The position numbers and the translations under genes were made by a program. From Nonlabens sp. Ci31 (GTDB lineage Bacteria; Bacteroidota; Bacteroidia; Flavobacteriales; Flavobacteriaceae), in contig NZ_CP043633.1 in the NCBI RefSeq assembly GCF_012974865.1, positions 1,807,001 through 1,871,000 on the forward strand: a stretch of DNA of 64,000 nt. The letters run 5' to 3'. Shown here piece by piece: positions 35,540 through 44,569 of the stretch; within the stretch, counting starts at the first letter, position 1, and the number at the start of each line of letters is the position of its first letter. Under the pieces are notes generated by a model. That model saw nothing but the letters and a program-made list of their open reading frames with translations, ran no database searches and was not told the origin of the DNA.

Positions 35540-36328
35540 TTACAGTAAATCTTTTGGGATGACGCAGACCGGAATTGGATTCATCTTGTGTTGATTCTTT
35601 CTGTTATAAGATAAGTATATGTGGAAGACTTCTTGCTCTCTAGCACTTAAAGTCTCCACAGGAATGTTTTTGTTTGCTTGATGCATCGCTCGTTCTAATT
35701 CATCATAACTAGCGCCTATTTGGTCTTCATCTGTTCTTTCAGCACCATACAGTCCATCACTTGGAGCCGCTTTTAGAATGCTTTCAGGTACCTTTAAGTG
35801 TTTTCCTACTGCGTAAACTTCGCTTTTTAATAAATCAGCAATAGGGCTTACATCCACGCCACCGTCACCGTATTTGGTATAAAAGCCAACGCCAAAATCT
35901 TCTACTTTATTACCAGTTCCAGCAACAAGTAATCCATGAACGCCACCGTGATAATACAGAGTAGTCATTCTTAACCTTGCTCTGGTGTTTCCTAGGCTAA
36001 GCTCGATTTGAGGGTTGCTGGTAACACTAGGCATCTGATCTTTAAAAATATTAAACACCGTTGTGAGATCACTTCTCACATCGTCTACATTGTCAAATCG
36101 GTTTTTTAACTGTATCATATGTTCTTGAGCTCTAGTAACATGATCCTGATGCTGGTGAATAGGCATTTCTACACACAGTACCTCTAGGCCAGTCATAGCG
36201 CATAGAGTAGAGGTAACGGCACTGTCAACACCACCACTTACTCCTACTACATAGCCTTTAACCCCAGCTTTGGAGGCATAATCTTTCAGCCATTTTACTA
36301 TGTGATCTGTTACCTTTTCTACTTTCAT
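35540..36328 (-). CDS. nadE: NAD(+) synthase
   Basis: Amidates deamido-NAD to NAD, the last step of NAD synthesis. 262 residues: ATP-pyrophosphatase motif GVSGGVDSAVTS (near 29-40), and VEDFGVGFYTKYGDGGVDVS typical of NadE. It lacks a glutaminase domain, so it is the ammonia-dependent form. It is transcribed divergently from gldB; the nadE-gldB-gldC neighbourhood is common in gliding flavobacteria. Confidence 0.95.
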   Translation of the reverse strand: MKVEKVTDHIVKWLKDYASKAGVKGYVVGVSGGVDSAVTSTLCAMTGLEVLCVEMPIHQHQDHVTRAQEHMIQLKNRFDNVDDVRSDLTTVFNIFKDQMPSVTSNPQIELSLGNTRARLRMTTLYYHGGVHGLLVAGTGNKVEDFGVGFYTKYGDGGVDVSPIADLLKSEVYAVGKHLKVPESILKAAPSDGLYGAERTDEDQIGASYDELERAMHQANKNIPVETLSAREQEVFHIYLSYNRKNQHKMNPIPVCVIPKDLL

Positions 36329-36382
36329 AATCGTATTTTTGCAAGCCTAAAAATAAATAAAAATATAGGGAGTTATAAGAGT

Positions 36383-37360
36383 ATGAAGATGAATTTATCT
36401 AGGTTTTTTATTATTCTCGCTTTCGCGAAAGCGTTTACCTCATGCACTCCTACTCATAAAGTCGAAGAGGAGATCGCTAACATACAAGTGGATGTTGATT
36501 TGGTCACCTTCCATAAAGAGTTTGCTAATGCAAATGCAGCAGACTTGCCCCGTTTAAAAAAAGAATTCCCTCTCTTTTTTCCGCCTAGAGTTCCAGACAG
36601 CCTGTGGATTTTAAAATTAACAGGAAAAGATACCATTCATAACGCATTAGAAAATGCGGTAAAGAATGCCGATTTTAATTATCAGGAGATGGAGCGCGAG
36701 ATGGAAGATGTCATGAGACATGTTATTTATTATTTTCCGGAATTTGATGCGACGCCAGTGGTAACAGTTCTCTCAGATGTGAATTACCGTCAGAAAGTGA
36801 TTCCTACATCGAGCCAATTGATCATTTCTATAGATACGTATCTAGGTAAGGATCACGAATTGTATGTAGGAATCAATAAATACCAGCGGGAGAATTTAAA
36901 TAGAGAGCAGTTGCCGGCAGATGTCGCTCTGGCTTATGCGAGACTTTTTGTAACGCCTTCTATGGAGCGTGCCTTATTAGATAATATGATTTACCATGGA
37001 AAGCTGCATTATGTGCAAGAGCTTTTTGCCCCTAAGGCTACAGGCGATCAGTTGTTTTATTATTCTCCAGAGAAATATGCATTTACCGTAGAAAATGAGT
37101 CCCAAATGTGGCGTTATTTTATAGATAATGAGTTGCTGTACGACACAGACTCTAAGTTGCTTTCCAGATTCATACTTCCAGCGCCTTTTTCAAAGTTTTA
37201 TTTAGAAGTAGATCAGCAAACTCCTGGTGGAGTAGGTCGCTATATAGGATACCGAATGGTCAAGTCATTCATGGAAAATAATGAAGTGGATCTACAAACT
37301 ATGATCGACTTAAATGCAGAAGAAATTTTTAAACGTTCCAAATACAAACCTTTACAGTAA
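36383..37360 (+). CDS. gldB: Gliding motility lipoprotein GldB
   Basis: Lipoprotein required for gliding and associated with type IX secretion in flavobacteria. 325 residues from ATG 36383 (the frame is open further upstream). Signal MKMNLSRFFIILAFAKAFTS followed by C (lipobox FTSC). Its signal peptide is unusual in being partly encoded by the CGCTTTCGCGAAAGCG palindrome (AFAKA). LAYARLFVTPSMERALLDN and the C-terminal FKRSKY fit the family. It overlaps gldC by one base. Confidence 0.92.
   Translation: MKMNLSRFFIILAFAKAFTSCTPTHKVEEEIANIQVDVDLVTFHKEFANANAADLPRLKKEFPLFFPPRVPDSLWILKLTGKDTIHNALENAVKNADFNYQEMEREMEDVMRHVIYYFPEFDATPVVTVLSDVNYRQKVIPTSSQLIISIDTYLGKDHELYVGINKYQRENLNREQLPADVALAYARLFVTPSMERALLDNMIYHGKLHYVQELFAPKATGDQLFYYSPEKYAFTVENESQMWRYFIDNELLYDTDSKLLSRFILPAPFSKFYLEVDQQTPGGVGRYIGYRMVKSFMENNEVDLQTMIDLNAEEIFKRSKYKPLQ
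36418..36433. repeat. Palindrome CGCTTTCGCGAAAGCG in the gldB signal peptide
   Basis: Exact copy read as AFAKAF, forming the end of the hydrophobic core just before the lipobox Cys. Confidence 0.9.
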
Positions 37361-37707
37361 TGTCAGATAAAAAAAATAGATCTACGATTAAAATAGGAAT
37401 TGAACTTGATGAAAACCGTGTTCCAGAACACATCAGGTGGAGTGCTCCAGACGGTGGCGTGGACGCTGCAGAGGCAAAAGCGATGATGGTTTCTATGTGG
37501 AACAGCGAGGAGAAAGAGTCCTTTAGAATTGATTTGTGGACCAAAGATATGCCCGTAGACGAGATGCGTGTTTTCTTTCATCAAACTCTAGTTTCTATGG
37601 CAGATACTTATCATCGTGCAACTAATGATGACAAGATGCGGGATACCATGATCGATTTCTGTGATTATTTTGCAGAGAAGCTGAATCTTAAGGAAGAAGG
37701 GGAGTAG
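37360..37707 (+). CDS. gldC: Gliding motility protein GldC
   Basis: 115-residue soluble protein (IKIGIELDENRVPEHIRWSA then DGGVDAAEAKAMMVSMW) characteristic of GldC, which supports GldB function. Start shares one base with the gldB stop (TAATG), so the pair is translationally coupled. Confidence 0.92.
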   Translation: MSDKKNRSTIKIGIELDENRVPEHIRWSAPDGGVDAAEAKAMMVSMWNSEEKESFRIDLWTKDMPVDEMRVFFHQTLVSMADTYHRATNDDKMRDTMIDFCDYFAEKLNLKEEGE

Positions 37708-37833
37708 GTTTAAGGGAGTCTTGAGCTTAGAGCTTTATATAGCATAGAGGTTGGAAAACATCAATTACAGTAAAACGTTTATTGTTTTTTTAAATCTTAT
37801 GGAACATTGAATTAGAGTACATAAACAGGTCTT

Positions 37834-38085
37834 ATGGAAGAACCACTTTTTGATCACAACCTACTCATAGAGATGGCATGGTATAAAATGCCTTTCGGGA
37901 CTCATAAAGGAAAGTTTTTAAGTGAATTGCCAGAGTCGTATTACATCTGGTTCAGAAGGCAAGGTTTTCCTACGGGTAAATTGGGTAATTATATGACCAG
38001 TGTTTACGATATGAAAGTCAACGGGATAGAAGATATTCTAAGAGAAATACGCAGGAACACCGTTAATGACAGACCGGTTTTTTAA
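37834..38085 (+). CDS. DUF3820 family protein
   Basis: 83 residues. MPFGTHKGKFLSELPESYYI and WFRRQGFPTGKLG are the DUF3820 pattern. Members are small putative nucleic-acid-associated proteins of uncertain role. It stands alone 127 bp after gldC; the following 200 bp before engB hold only a heptamer array. Confidence 0.85.
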   Translation: MEEPLFDHNLLIEMAWYKMPFGTHKGKFLSELPESYYIWFRRQGFPTGKLGNYMTSVYDMKVNGIEDILREIRRNTVNDRPVF

Positions 38086-38285
38086 TAGGGTTATTCAAAA
38101 ATCAAGATGATGGAATAAATAAGGGCTCCATGTTTAAGACGTTCTGTTCCATAGCTGCATCATCTTTGTGCAGACTCTAAATTATATTCCCATCGTGGGA
38201 ATGCGATAAAACCTTAAATTGATAGTTACTGGTAATAAGTGGCTGTCCAAAAAGTTTTTAATGTCTATGTTTTTTTTTAACCTTA

Positions 38286-38348
38286 CTGAACTCTGAACTC
38301 TGAACTCTGAACTCTGAACTCTGAACTCTGAATTCTGAACTCTGAACT
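38286..38348. repeat. Heptamer array (CTGAACT)9 abutting the engB stop codon
   Basis: Nine units of 7 bp, one with a single change (CTGAATT at 38328-38334), ending exactly where the engB coding sequence ends. Confidence 0.95.
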
Positions 38349-38951
38349 TTAATTAATCGTCTCATTAATACCACCTATATAGCTCAACAACTCCTCTTTA
38401 CCTTGATTGTTAGAAGCACTGGTGATAAAATAAGGAGGCATTTCTTCCCATATTCCTTCCAGTAAATACTTTTTGTAAGCATCCACATTGCGTTCTAATG
38501 CTTTGGGTTTTAATTTATCTGCTTTGGTAAAAATGATGCTAAAAGGAATTTCACTCTCGCCTAGCCATTCCATAAATTCTACATCTATAGGTTGTGGATC
38601 ATGTCTTACGTCTACTAACACAAATCCCGATACCAACTGCTCGCGTTTCTCAAAATACTTCGTTATAAATTTTTGAAATTTAGCTTTACTAGATTTGGAA
38701 ACTCGTGCATAACCATAACCTGGTAAATCGACCAGATGCCATGATTTATTGATCAAAAAGTGATTGATCAACTGCGTTTTACCGGGTCTTCCAGAAGTTT
38801 TGGCAAGACTTTTTTGATTCACTAACATGTTGATTAATGAAGACTTACCTACGTTAGACCTGCCTATAAAGGCATATTCTGGAATACCAGAATTGGGACA
38901 TTTGGATACGTCTTGATTAGATATAATAAATTCTGCGCTCGTAATATTCAT
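38349..38951 (-). CDS. engB: Ribosome biogenesis GTPase EngB (YsxC/YihA)
   Basis: Essential-type small GTPase for large-subunit assembly. 200 residues: G1 GRSNVGKSSL (near 30-39), switch T in KTSGRPGKTQ, G3 DLPGYGYA, G4 TKAD, G5 TSAS. Length and motifs are normal. The gene lies between two heptamer-type repeat arrays, one touching its 3' end and one upstream of its start. Confidence 0.95.
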   Translation of the reverse strand: MNITSAEFIISNQDVSKCPNSGIPEYAFIGRSNVGKSSLINMLVNQKSLAKTSGRPGKTQLINHFLINKSWHLVDLPGYGYARVSKSSKAKFQKFITKYFEKREQLVSGFVLVDVRHDPQPIDVEFMEWLGESEIPFSIIFTKADKLKPKALERNVDAYKKYLLEGIWEEMPPYFITSASNNQGKEELLSYIGGINETIN

Positions 38952-39034
38952 ATGACAAAGATACAGTTAAGGAGAATAGTAAACCCTTTCAGGGACATTT
39001 TTAAGCAGGAGTTGTTGATGAAGTAGTAAGTGAT

Positions 39035-39325
39035 ATTGGAGGAATGAGGAATGAGGAGTGAGGAATGAGTGATGAAGGGATGTGGAATTTGGGTTGAGGA
39101 ATGAGGAGTGAGGAATGAGGGATGAAGGGATGTGGAATTCAGGTTGAGGAATGAGGAATGAGGAATGAGGAATGTGGAATGTGGAATGTGGAATGTGGAA
39201 TGTGGAATTTGGGTTGAGGTATGTGGGAGTAGGAATGAGGAATGAGGGATGTGGAATTTGGGTTGAGGTATGTGGGATGAGTAATGAGGCTTGAGGGATT
39301 TGGGTTGAGAGATGAGGGATGAGGA
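39035..39325. repeat. Degenerate heptamer minisatellite (GGAATGA/T)n
   Basis: About 290 bp of GGAATGAGGAATGAGG-like sequence with GGAATGT runs and interspersed GGAATTTGGGTTGAG units. The minus-strand ORF across it (IPHSTFHIPHSSFLIP-like) is a translation of the repeat, not a protein gene. The stretch 39326-39544 shows nothing I can support. Confidence 0.85.
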
Positions 39326-39544
39326 AGTTTAAAATATTCAAGAGAATAAAGATGATTTTACCCAACCGGTTGGACCAATCGGTGCAGTTTTGCCTGAAGA
39401 AAAAGTATAAAATTATAGAGCAGCTGTCAAGGCAACCCCAAAGGTTTTAAGCGAGAACAACAGATTGAAAAAACGTGTTGAGTACTTCTTGACTTTTAAG
39501 TTTAGATATAGATTTAAGTTTCAAATCGGCAACTTCAAAGGTTT

Positions 39545-39781
39545 TTAAGCTAAAAAAAGAATATCAAATGTAGGATTTTGGTGTGATTCCATATAGAAGG
39601 CTGGAGTAGAATAGGAACTAGAAATCAGAACAGGTATCTCTTCCAGATGCTTATCTGTAAGTTGTTGATGAATCCTAATCAGTTCCCATCTGTTTAGCTT
39701 CAAAAGGTCCAGATGTTTTTTAAAATTCCTATAAACCAATAAGTTAGCGATAAAGATCAGTTGATTAATGTCCAGATATTG
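39545..39781 (-). pseudogene. Small hypothetical frame, probably a gene remnant
   Basis: Coding-like frame QYLDINQLIFIANLLVYRNF then KKHLDLLKLNRWELIRIHQQ ... FDILFLA, stop TAA at 39545-39547. There is no ATG; the only short start is TTG at 39739 and the frame is open back to a TAA at 39782. The missing N-terminus suggests a relic. Family not recognised. Confidence 0.35.
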
Positions 39782-39842
39782 TTATTCAAATAATTTTTAA
39801 TCTCAACGTTTTTGCAAATAGTATGGAACATGGAACCTCGTC

Positions 39843-40607
39843 TCACAGTCCACGTTTCTCCAACCAGCTGTTTAAAATATCGTTGAATTGATCTGGATGT
39901 TCCATCATGGCAGCGTGGCCACATTTGTCCACCCAATAAAGGTCACTGTTGGGTAGTTTTTCATGAAACTCTACAGCGACTTTAGGCGGTGTAACCCCAT
40001 CTTGTCTTCCCCAGATAATGCAAATGGGTGTTGTCATATAAGGAAGATCCTTTGACATATTGTGGCGTATAGCACTCTTTGCAATGGCGAGTGTTTTAAG
40101 CAATTTATTACGGTCATTTACCGTTGCAAAAACTTCATCCACGATTTCTTTAGTAGCTACAGCCGGATCATAAAAGACATCTTCACTTTTTGCTTTGATG
40201 TATTCATAATTTCCTTTTTTGGGATAGCTGTCTCCCATAGCACTTTCATAAAGCCCAGAACTACCGGTGATGATCAGCGCTTTTATCTTTTCAGGAAACA
40301 TCTTTGTAGTCAGTAGGCCTATATGTCCGCCCAGAGAATTACCTAACAAAATCACTTCATCCCAACCCATATGATCTATAAACGCATTGATGTGCTTTGC
40401 AAAGGTCCCAACGCTAGTTTTGATCAATGGCGTAGAGTATAAGGGCAAAATAGGCACGACTATTTGATAACCTTTAGGAGGAAAATAATCGATTACACCT
40501 TGGAAATTACTGAGCCCTCCCATCAAACCATGTAATATGATGATAGGGGTACCCTCTCCAGTAATATAATATTCAAATTTACCGTCTTTGATAAGATCGT
40601 GCGTCAT
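39843..40607 (-). CDS. Alpha/beta hydrolase
   Basis: 254 residues with the alpha/beta-hydrolase order: HGLMGG oxyanion region (near 26-31), nucleophile elbow GNSLGG (Ser near 94), Asp in IWGRQDGVTPP (near 203) and catalytic His in KCGHAAMMEHP (near 231). No signal peptide. Many such proteins are esterases; the substrate cannot be predicted. Confidence 0.88.
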   Translation of the reverse strand: MTHDLIKDGKFEYYITGEGTPIIILHGLMGGLSNFQGVIDYFPPKGYQIVVPILPLYSTPLIKTSVGTFAKHINAFIDHMGWDEVILLGNSLGGHIGLLTTKMFPEKIKALIITGSSGLYESAMGDSYPKKGNYEYIKAKSEDVFYDPAVATKEIVDEVFATVNDRNKLLKTLAIAKSAIRHNMSKDLPYMTTPICIIWGRQDGVTPPKVAVEFHEKLPNSDLYWVDKCGHAAMMEHPDQFNDILNSWLEKRGL

Positions 40608-40720
40608 ATGGCAATTGTAAGTGGCAAATATAATGGTTTTGCGTATAGGAAAAACAATGTTTTCTACTAGCTATTTGTAAAGCAAAGGTTTCTTTGAAAA
40701 CTATTCCTCTAATTTTTATT

Positions 40721-40738
40721 CCGCTTTCGCGAAAGCGG
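40721..40738. repeat. Intergenic palindrome CCGCTTTCGCGAAAGCGG upstream of mraZ
   Basis: Extended by TT/AA to a 22-bp perfect palindrome (40719-40740), the longest copy in the window, about 90 bp before the MraZ operator. Confidence 0.9.
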
Positions 40739-40829
40739 AACGACCACAAATCTTAAGATTTCATACAACATCTTATAATTGTTAATAACTAGGGGAGTTA
40801 TTCAGAAACAGCTGCATTTATCAACAAAG

Positions 40830-40872
40830 TGGGAAATTGTGGTAAAAAGTGGTATTAATTTCCCTATTTTTG
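40830..40872 (+). promoter_or_regulatory. dcw operon promoter with MraZ-binding boxes
   Basis: Three pentamers TGGGA, TGGTA, TGGTA begin at 40830, 40840 and 40850, exactly 10 bp apart, matching the TGGKN repeats bound by MraZ. A Bacteroidota -7 element TATTTTTG (fits TAnnTTTG) is at 40865-40872, with a TTG 25 bp before it. Both fit a promoter repressed by MraZ about 30 bp before the GTG at 40902. Confidence 0.7.
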
Positions 40873-40901
40873 ATTTAGATAGCGCAAAACAGCTATTTCC
40901 A

Positions 40902-41369
40902 GTGATCAACTTTATAGGAACATACGAGTGTAAAACCGACGCCAAAGGGCGATTCATGATGCCAGCCGCTTTAAAGAAGCAGTTGACACCTGTCATGCAA
41001 GAAGGTTTTGTAATCAAAAGGGCTGTTTTTCAGCCTTGCCTAGAGTTGTATCCACTAGTGGAGTGGAATAAGATGATGGAAAAATTGAACGGTTTGAATC
41101 GTTTCAATAGAAAGCACAATGATTTTATACGTCGTTTTACCGCTGGAGTTAAAACTGTTGAGGTGGATGCAAATGGGCGACTGCTCATTCCCAAAGACCT
41201 CATAACCATTGCAGGAATTACAAAAGAAGTTACCGTTTCAAGTGCGGTAAATATATTAGAAATCTGGGATAAGGAAAGGTATGAAGCGGCTATTGATAAC
41301 TCGCTAGATGACTTTGCTGATCTCGCTGAAGAAGTAATGGCAAATGACACAACCGATCTCTTACCATAA
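40902..41369 (+). CDS. mraZ: Transcriptional regulator MraZ
   Basis: Represses the dcw operon by binding TGGKN repeats. With GTG at 40902 the protein is 155 residues, the family length, and starts MINFIGTYECKTDAKGRFMM. Two AbrB-like halves are visible: DAKGRFMMPAALKKQL and DANGRLLIPKDLITIAG. The frame is open upstream to TTG 40779, but that start would place the operator and -7 element inside the gene, so I reject it. It overlaps rsmH by 26 bp. Confidence 0.9.
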   Translation: MINFIGTYECKTDAKGRFMMPAALKKQLTPVMQEGFVIKRAVFQPCLELYPLVEWNKMMEKLNGLNRFNRKHNDFIRRFTAGVKTVEVDANGRLLIPKDLITIAGITKEVTVSSAVNILEIWDKERYEAAIDNSLDDFADLAEEVMANDTTDLLP

Positions 41370-42261
41370 TCCGGTTCTTTTAAAAGAAACCGTAGACGGA
41401 TTGAATATTGATCCGTCTGGCGTATACGTGGACGTAACTTTTGGCGGTGGTGGACACTCTCGTGAGATCCTTGCCCGATTAGGTCCTGAAGGAAAGCTTT
41501 ATGCTTTTGATCAAGATATAGATGCACTTAAGAACACGATTGAAGATGATCGCTTTATGTTGATCCCTCAGAATTTTGGTTACATGAAGCGCTTTTTAAG
41601 ACTTTATGGCATTAAAAAAGTAAACGGGATTTTAGCAGATTTAGGGGTGAGCTCCCATCAATTTGATGAGGCAGCAAGAGGGTTTTCTACCAGGTTTGAT
41701 GCGCGATTAGATATGCGTATGAATCAAGATCAAGTCTTAGATGCGGTCATCGTATTGAATCAATACAGTGAAGAAGATCTTATTAGAATTTTTAAGTCCT
41801 ATGGGGAATTGCGTATAGCGCTTAAGCTAGCACAACGCATTACAGCTGCAAGACAAGAGTCTGAAATTACTACCGTTGCAGACCTTAAGGAGATTTGTGC
41901 TCCTTTAGTTCCAGAACGTATAGAGCATAAGCTGCTGGCTCAAGTATTTCAAGCCATACGTATTGAAGTGAATAAAGAAATGGAAGTGCTGTACGATTTT
42001 TTAAGACAGTCAGAAGATATTTTAAAAGTAGGCGGAAGGCTGAGTGTGATTTCTTACCATTCTTTAGAAGATCGACCGGTAAAGAGGTTTATGCGAAATG
42101 GACTCTTTGAGGGAGAGCCTGAGAAAGATGTTTTCGGTAGGTCCAGTGTGCCTTTTAAAAAAATAGGTAAAATGATCATTCCTTCCAGAGAAGAAATCAA
42201 GGAAAATAACCGCGCTAGAAGTGCTAAGCTGCGTATTGCAGAGAAAATAGAAAGAGAATAA
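41344..42261 (+). CDS. rsmH: 16S rRNA (cytosine-1402-N4)-methyltransferase RsmH
   Basis: Methylates the decoding centre of 16S rRNA. 305 residues: SAM motif VDVTFGGGGHS (near 29-39), DLGVSSHQFD, MRMNQ, and VISYHSLEDRPVKRF near the C-terminus. Start ATG lies inside the end of mraZ; the gene runs directly into ftsL with no gap. Confidence 0.95.
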   Translation: MTQPISYHNPVLLKETVDGLNIDPSGVYVDVTFGGGGHSREILARLGPEGKLYAFDQDIDALKNTIEDDRFMLIPQNFGYMKRFLRLYGIKKVNGILADLGVSSHQFDEAARGFSTRFDARLDMRMNQDQVLDAVIVLNQYSEEDLIRIFKSYGELRIALKLAQRITAARQESEITTVADLKEICAPLVPERIEHKLLAQVFQAIRIEVNKEMEVLYDFLRQSEDILKVGGRLSVISYHSLEDRPVKRFMRNGLFEGEPEKDVFGRSSVPFKKIGKMIIPSREEIKENNRARSAKLRIAEKIERE

Positions 42262-42591
42262 ATGGCTGCCAAAATCTATGACATACTAAAAGGTAGTTTT
42301 TTAACTAATGATGATGCTTTTAAAAACTGGCGCTTTATCCTGTTTGCTGCTTTTCTAGCCATAGTCATGATTTACACAGGTCATAGTTACGAGAGAAAGG
42401 TGCACAAACTGGCGGCTCTTAATGAGCATGTGACAGAGTTGCATAGCGAGTATACCGATTTAGAAAGAAAGTTGATGTTCATGCAAATGGAATCTACCGT
42501 AACGGTAAAAATTAAAAAGAAAGGAATTGCTCCGGCTCAAAATCCGCCGCAGAAGATCATAATCTTAAAGACCAAAGATGGCAACAACTAG
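42262..42591 (+). CDS. ftsL: FtsL-like cell division protein
   Basis: 109 residues: short cytoplasmic N-terminus, one membrane helix (FILFAAFLAIVMIYTG, near 29-44), then a coiled-coil periplasmic part (YERKVHKLAALNEHVTELHS). Size, topology and the position between rsmH and ftsI identify it as FtsL. Overlaps ftsI by 14 bp. Confidence 0.85.
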   Translation: MAAKIYDILKGSFLTNDDAFKNWRFILFAAFLAIVMIYTGHSYERKVHKLAALNEHVTELHSEYTDLERKLMFMQMESTVTVKIKKKGIAPAQNPPQKIIILKTKDGNN

Positions 42592-44569
42592 TAAAAACAT
42601 ATTAAATAAAATGTACTTGGTAGGTGCAGCGTTTGTTATTGTTGCGCTATTGGTTGTCGTGCAAATCATCAACATTCAATTTGTGGACGGTGATGCCTAC
42701 AGAGCAAAAGCTGAACAACGCATTTTTAGAAACGACACCATCCCTTCAACAAGAGGGAATTTATACGATGCTAACGGTCAGTTGCTGGCGACTTCTATCA
42801 GTAAATATGATATACGTTTTGATGCTTTGGCACCATCTAACCAAGACTTTAATGATAACATAGCCGCTCTAGCAGAAGCATTATCAAAGAAATTTAATAC
42901 GTCTAAAGATTATTACCTTCAAAAATTGAGAAAGGCACACAGCAATCGCAACCGCTATATGCTGATCGCAAAAAACCTCAATTATGGAGACTACAAAGAA
43001 ATAAGAGAGTTCCCTTTATTTGAAAAAGGTCCTTATCGTGGCGGCCTTATTATAGAAAAAAGGATCGTTCGGGAGCATCCGTTGGGAAAAATGGCTGAGC
43101 GTATTGTAGGCTATGATCGCAATGGCAGTGCGCCTGTAGGTTTAGAAGGTGCTTTTGCTCCTTATTTAAGAGGTAGTGATGGAGTGCGTTTAGAACAGAA
43201 AATAGGGAAGAATCAATGGAAGCCTATCTCAAGTGAGAATCAAATTGACCCAAATGATGGTTATGATGTGTACACAACCATAGATGTCAACATGCAAGAT
43301 GTTGCTCATCACGCTTTATTAGAACAGTTGGAGTATTTTGAAGCAGACCATGGTACTGCGGTGGTTATGGAAGTGGCAACTGGAGAAATAAAAGCGCTTT
43401 CTAATTTGGGTAGAGCAGAAAGTGGTAAGTATTATGAAAAGAGAAACTATGCTGTTTGGGAATCTCATGAGCCAGGTTCTACCTTTAAGTTGATGAGTGT
43501 CATTGCCGCATTAGAAGATAAAGTAGTCGATACCAGTACCGTTTTTGATACTCAAGGTGGGAAAATATCCTATTACGGTCGTAATGTGCGGGATTCTAAA
43601 TACGGTGGTTACGGAAAAATAAGTGTTGCAAAAGCCTTTGAGGTTTCTTCAAATACGGCATTGGTACAAATGATTCAAAACAATTATAAATCACATCCAG
43701 ATGATTATGTGAATCGATTGTACAGTATGAATCTAAACGAAAAATTAGACCTTCCTATTAAAGGAGAAGGTGTTCCTATGATTCCGCATCCAGACGATGA
43801 AAACTGGAGCGGTCTTTCTTTGCCGTGGATGGGATTTGGCTATGGGGTGCAATTGACAGCGCTTCAAACCTTAACTTTTTATAATGCGGTAGCTAACAAT
43901 GGTGTGATGGTAAAGCCTAGACTTATTAGAGAAGTAAGGTCAAAGGAGCGATTGATAGAACAATTTGACAGAGTGATTATCAATCCTGCTATCTGTTCTC
44001 AGAGTACCATCGATAAAGTAAAGGTGATGATGGAGAATGTGGTTAAAAGAGGAACAGCAGATAATCTTTACAATAAAAACTTCTCTATGGCGGGTAAAAC
44101 AGGAACCTGTCAGGCAGAGTATTGGAAAAGCCCAGGAAATTATATAGCTTCTTTTGCCGGATACTTCCCAGCAGATAAGCCCAAGTACAGTTGTATCGTA
44201 GTCATACACAAGCCAAACACTAAAAAAGGATACTACGGTAACATTGTAGCAGGACCAGTTTTTAAAACAATTGCTCAAAAGATCTATGCTAATAACCCAT
44301 TATTAGATGAGGTAGAACTGCAAAAATCTATCCCTGTACAGATCGTAAAATCAAATGACAACTACTTAAAGACCATGCATCAACAAGCGGAAACAACTGC
44401 TAATAAAATGCCCAATTTAATAGGTATGGAAGCTATGGATGCCATCGCAATAGTTGAAAACCTAGGGGCTAAAGTAGTTCTTAGAGGCTCTGGAAAAGTA
44501 AGCTCTCAAAGTTTAAAACAAGGAACAAAACTCGCTTCTACAGATAAAGTAACACTCACATTATTATGA
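42578..44569 (+). CDS. ftsI: Penicillin-binding protein 3 (FtsI), septal transpeptidase, with PASTA domain
   Basis: Cross-links septal peptidoglycan with FtsW. 663 residues: N-terminal membrane anchor (about 10-28), pedestal domain, transpeptidase with SxxK motif EPGSTFKLM (near 302), SSN in EVSSNTALVQ (near 356) and KTG in MAGKTGTCQ (near 507), then one C-terminal PASTA domain (MPNLIGMEAMDAIAIVENLG). Overlaps murE by 4 bp. Confidence 0.95.
   Translation: MATTSKNILNKMYLVGAAFVIVALLVVVQIINIQFVDGDAYRAKAEQRIFRNDTIPSTRGNLYDANGQLLATSISKYDIRFDALAPSNQDFNDNIAALAEALSKKFNTSKDYYLQKLRKAHSNRNRYMLIAKNLNYGDYKEIREFPLFEKGPYRGGLIIEKRIVREHPLGKMAERIVGYDRNGSAPVGLEGAFAPYLRGSDGVRLEQKIGKNQWKPISSENQIDPNDGYDVYTTIDVNMQDVAHHALLEQLEYFEADHGTAVVMEVATGEIKALSNLGRAESGKYYEKRNYAVWESHEPGSTFKLMSVIAALEDKVVDTSTVFDTQGGKISYYGRNVRDSKYGGYGKISVAKAFEVSSNTALVQMIQNNYKSHPDDYVNRLYSMNLNEKLDLPIKGEGVPMIPHPDDENWSGLSLPWMGFGYGVQLTALQTLTFYNAVANNGVMVKPRLIREVRSKERLIEQFDRVIINPAICSQSTIDKVKVMMENVVKRGTADNLYNKNFSMAGKTGTCQAEYWKSPGNYIASFAGYFPADKPKYSCIVVIHKPNTKKGYYGNIVAGPVFKTIAQKIYANNPLLDEVELQKSIPVQIVKSNDNYLKTMHQQAETTANKMPNLIGMEAMDAIAIVENLGAKVVLRGSGKVSSQSLKQGTKLASTDKVTLTLL

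Noticed and set aside
38967..39365. 132-aa minus-strand ORF rich in IPHSSF
   Set aside because: Pure translation of the heptamer minisatellite.
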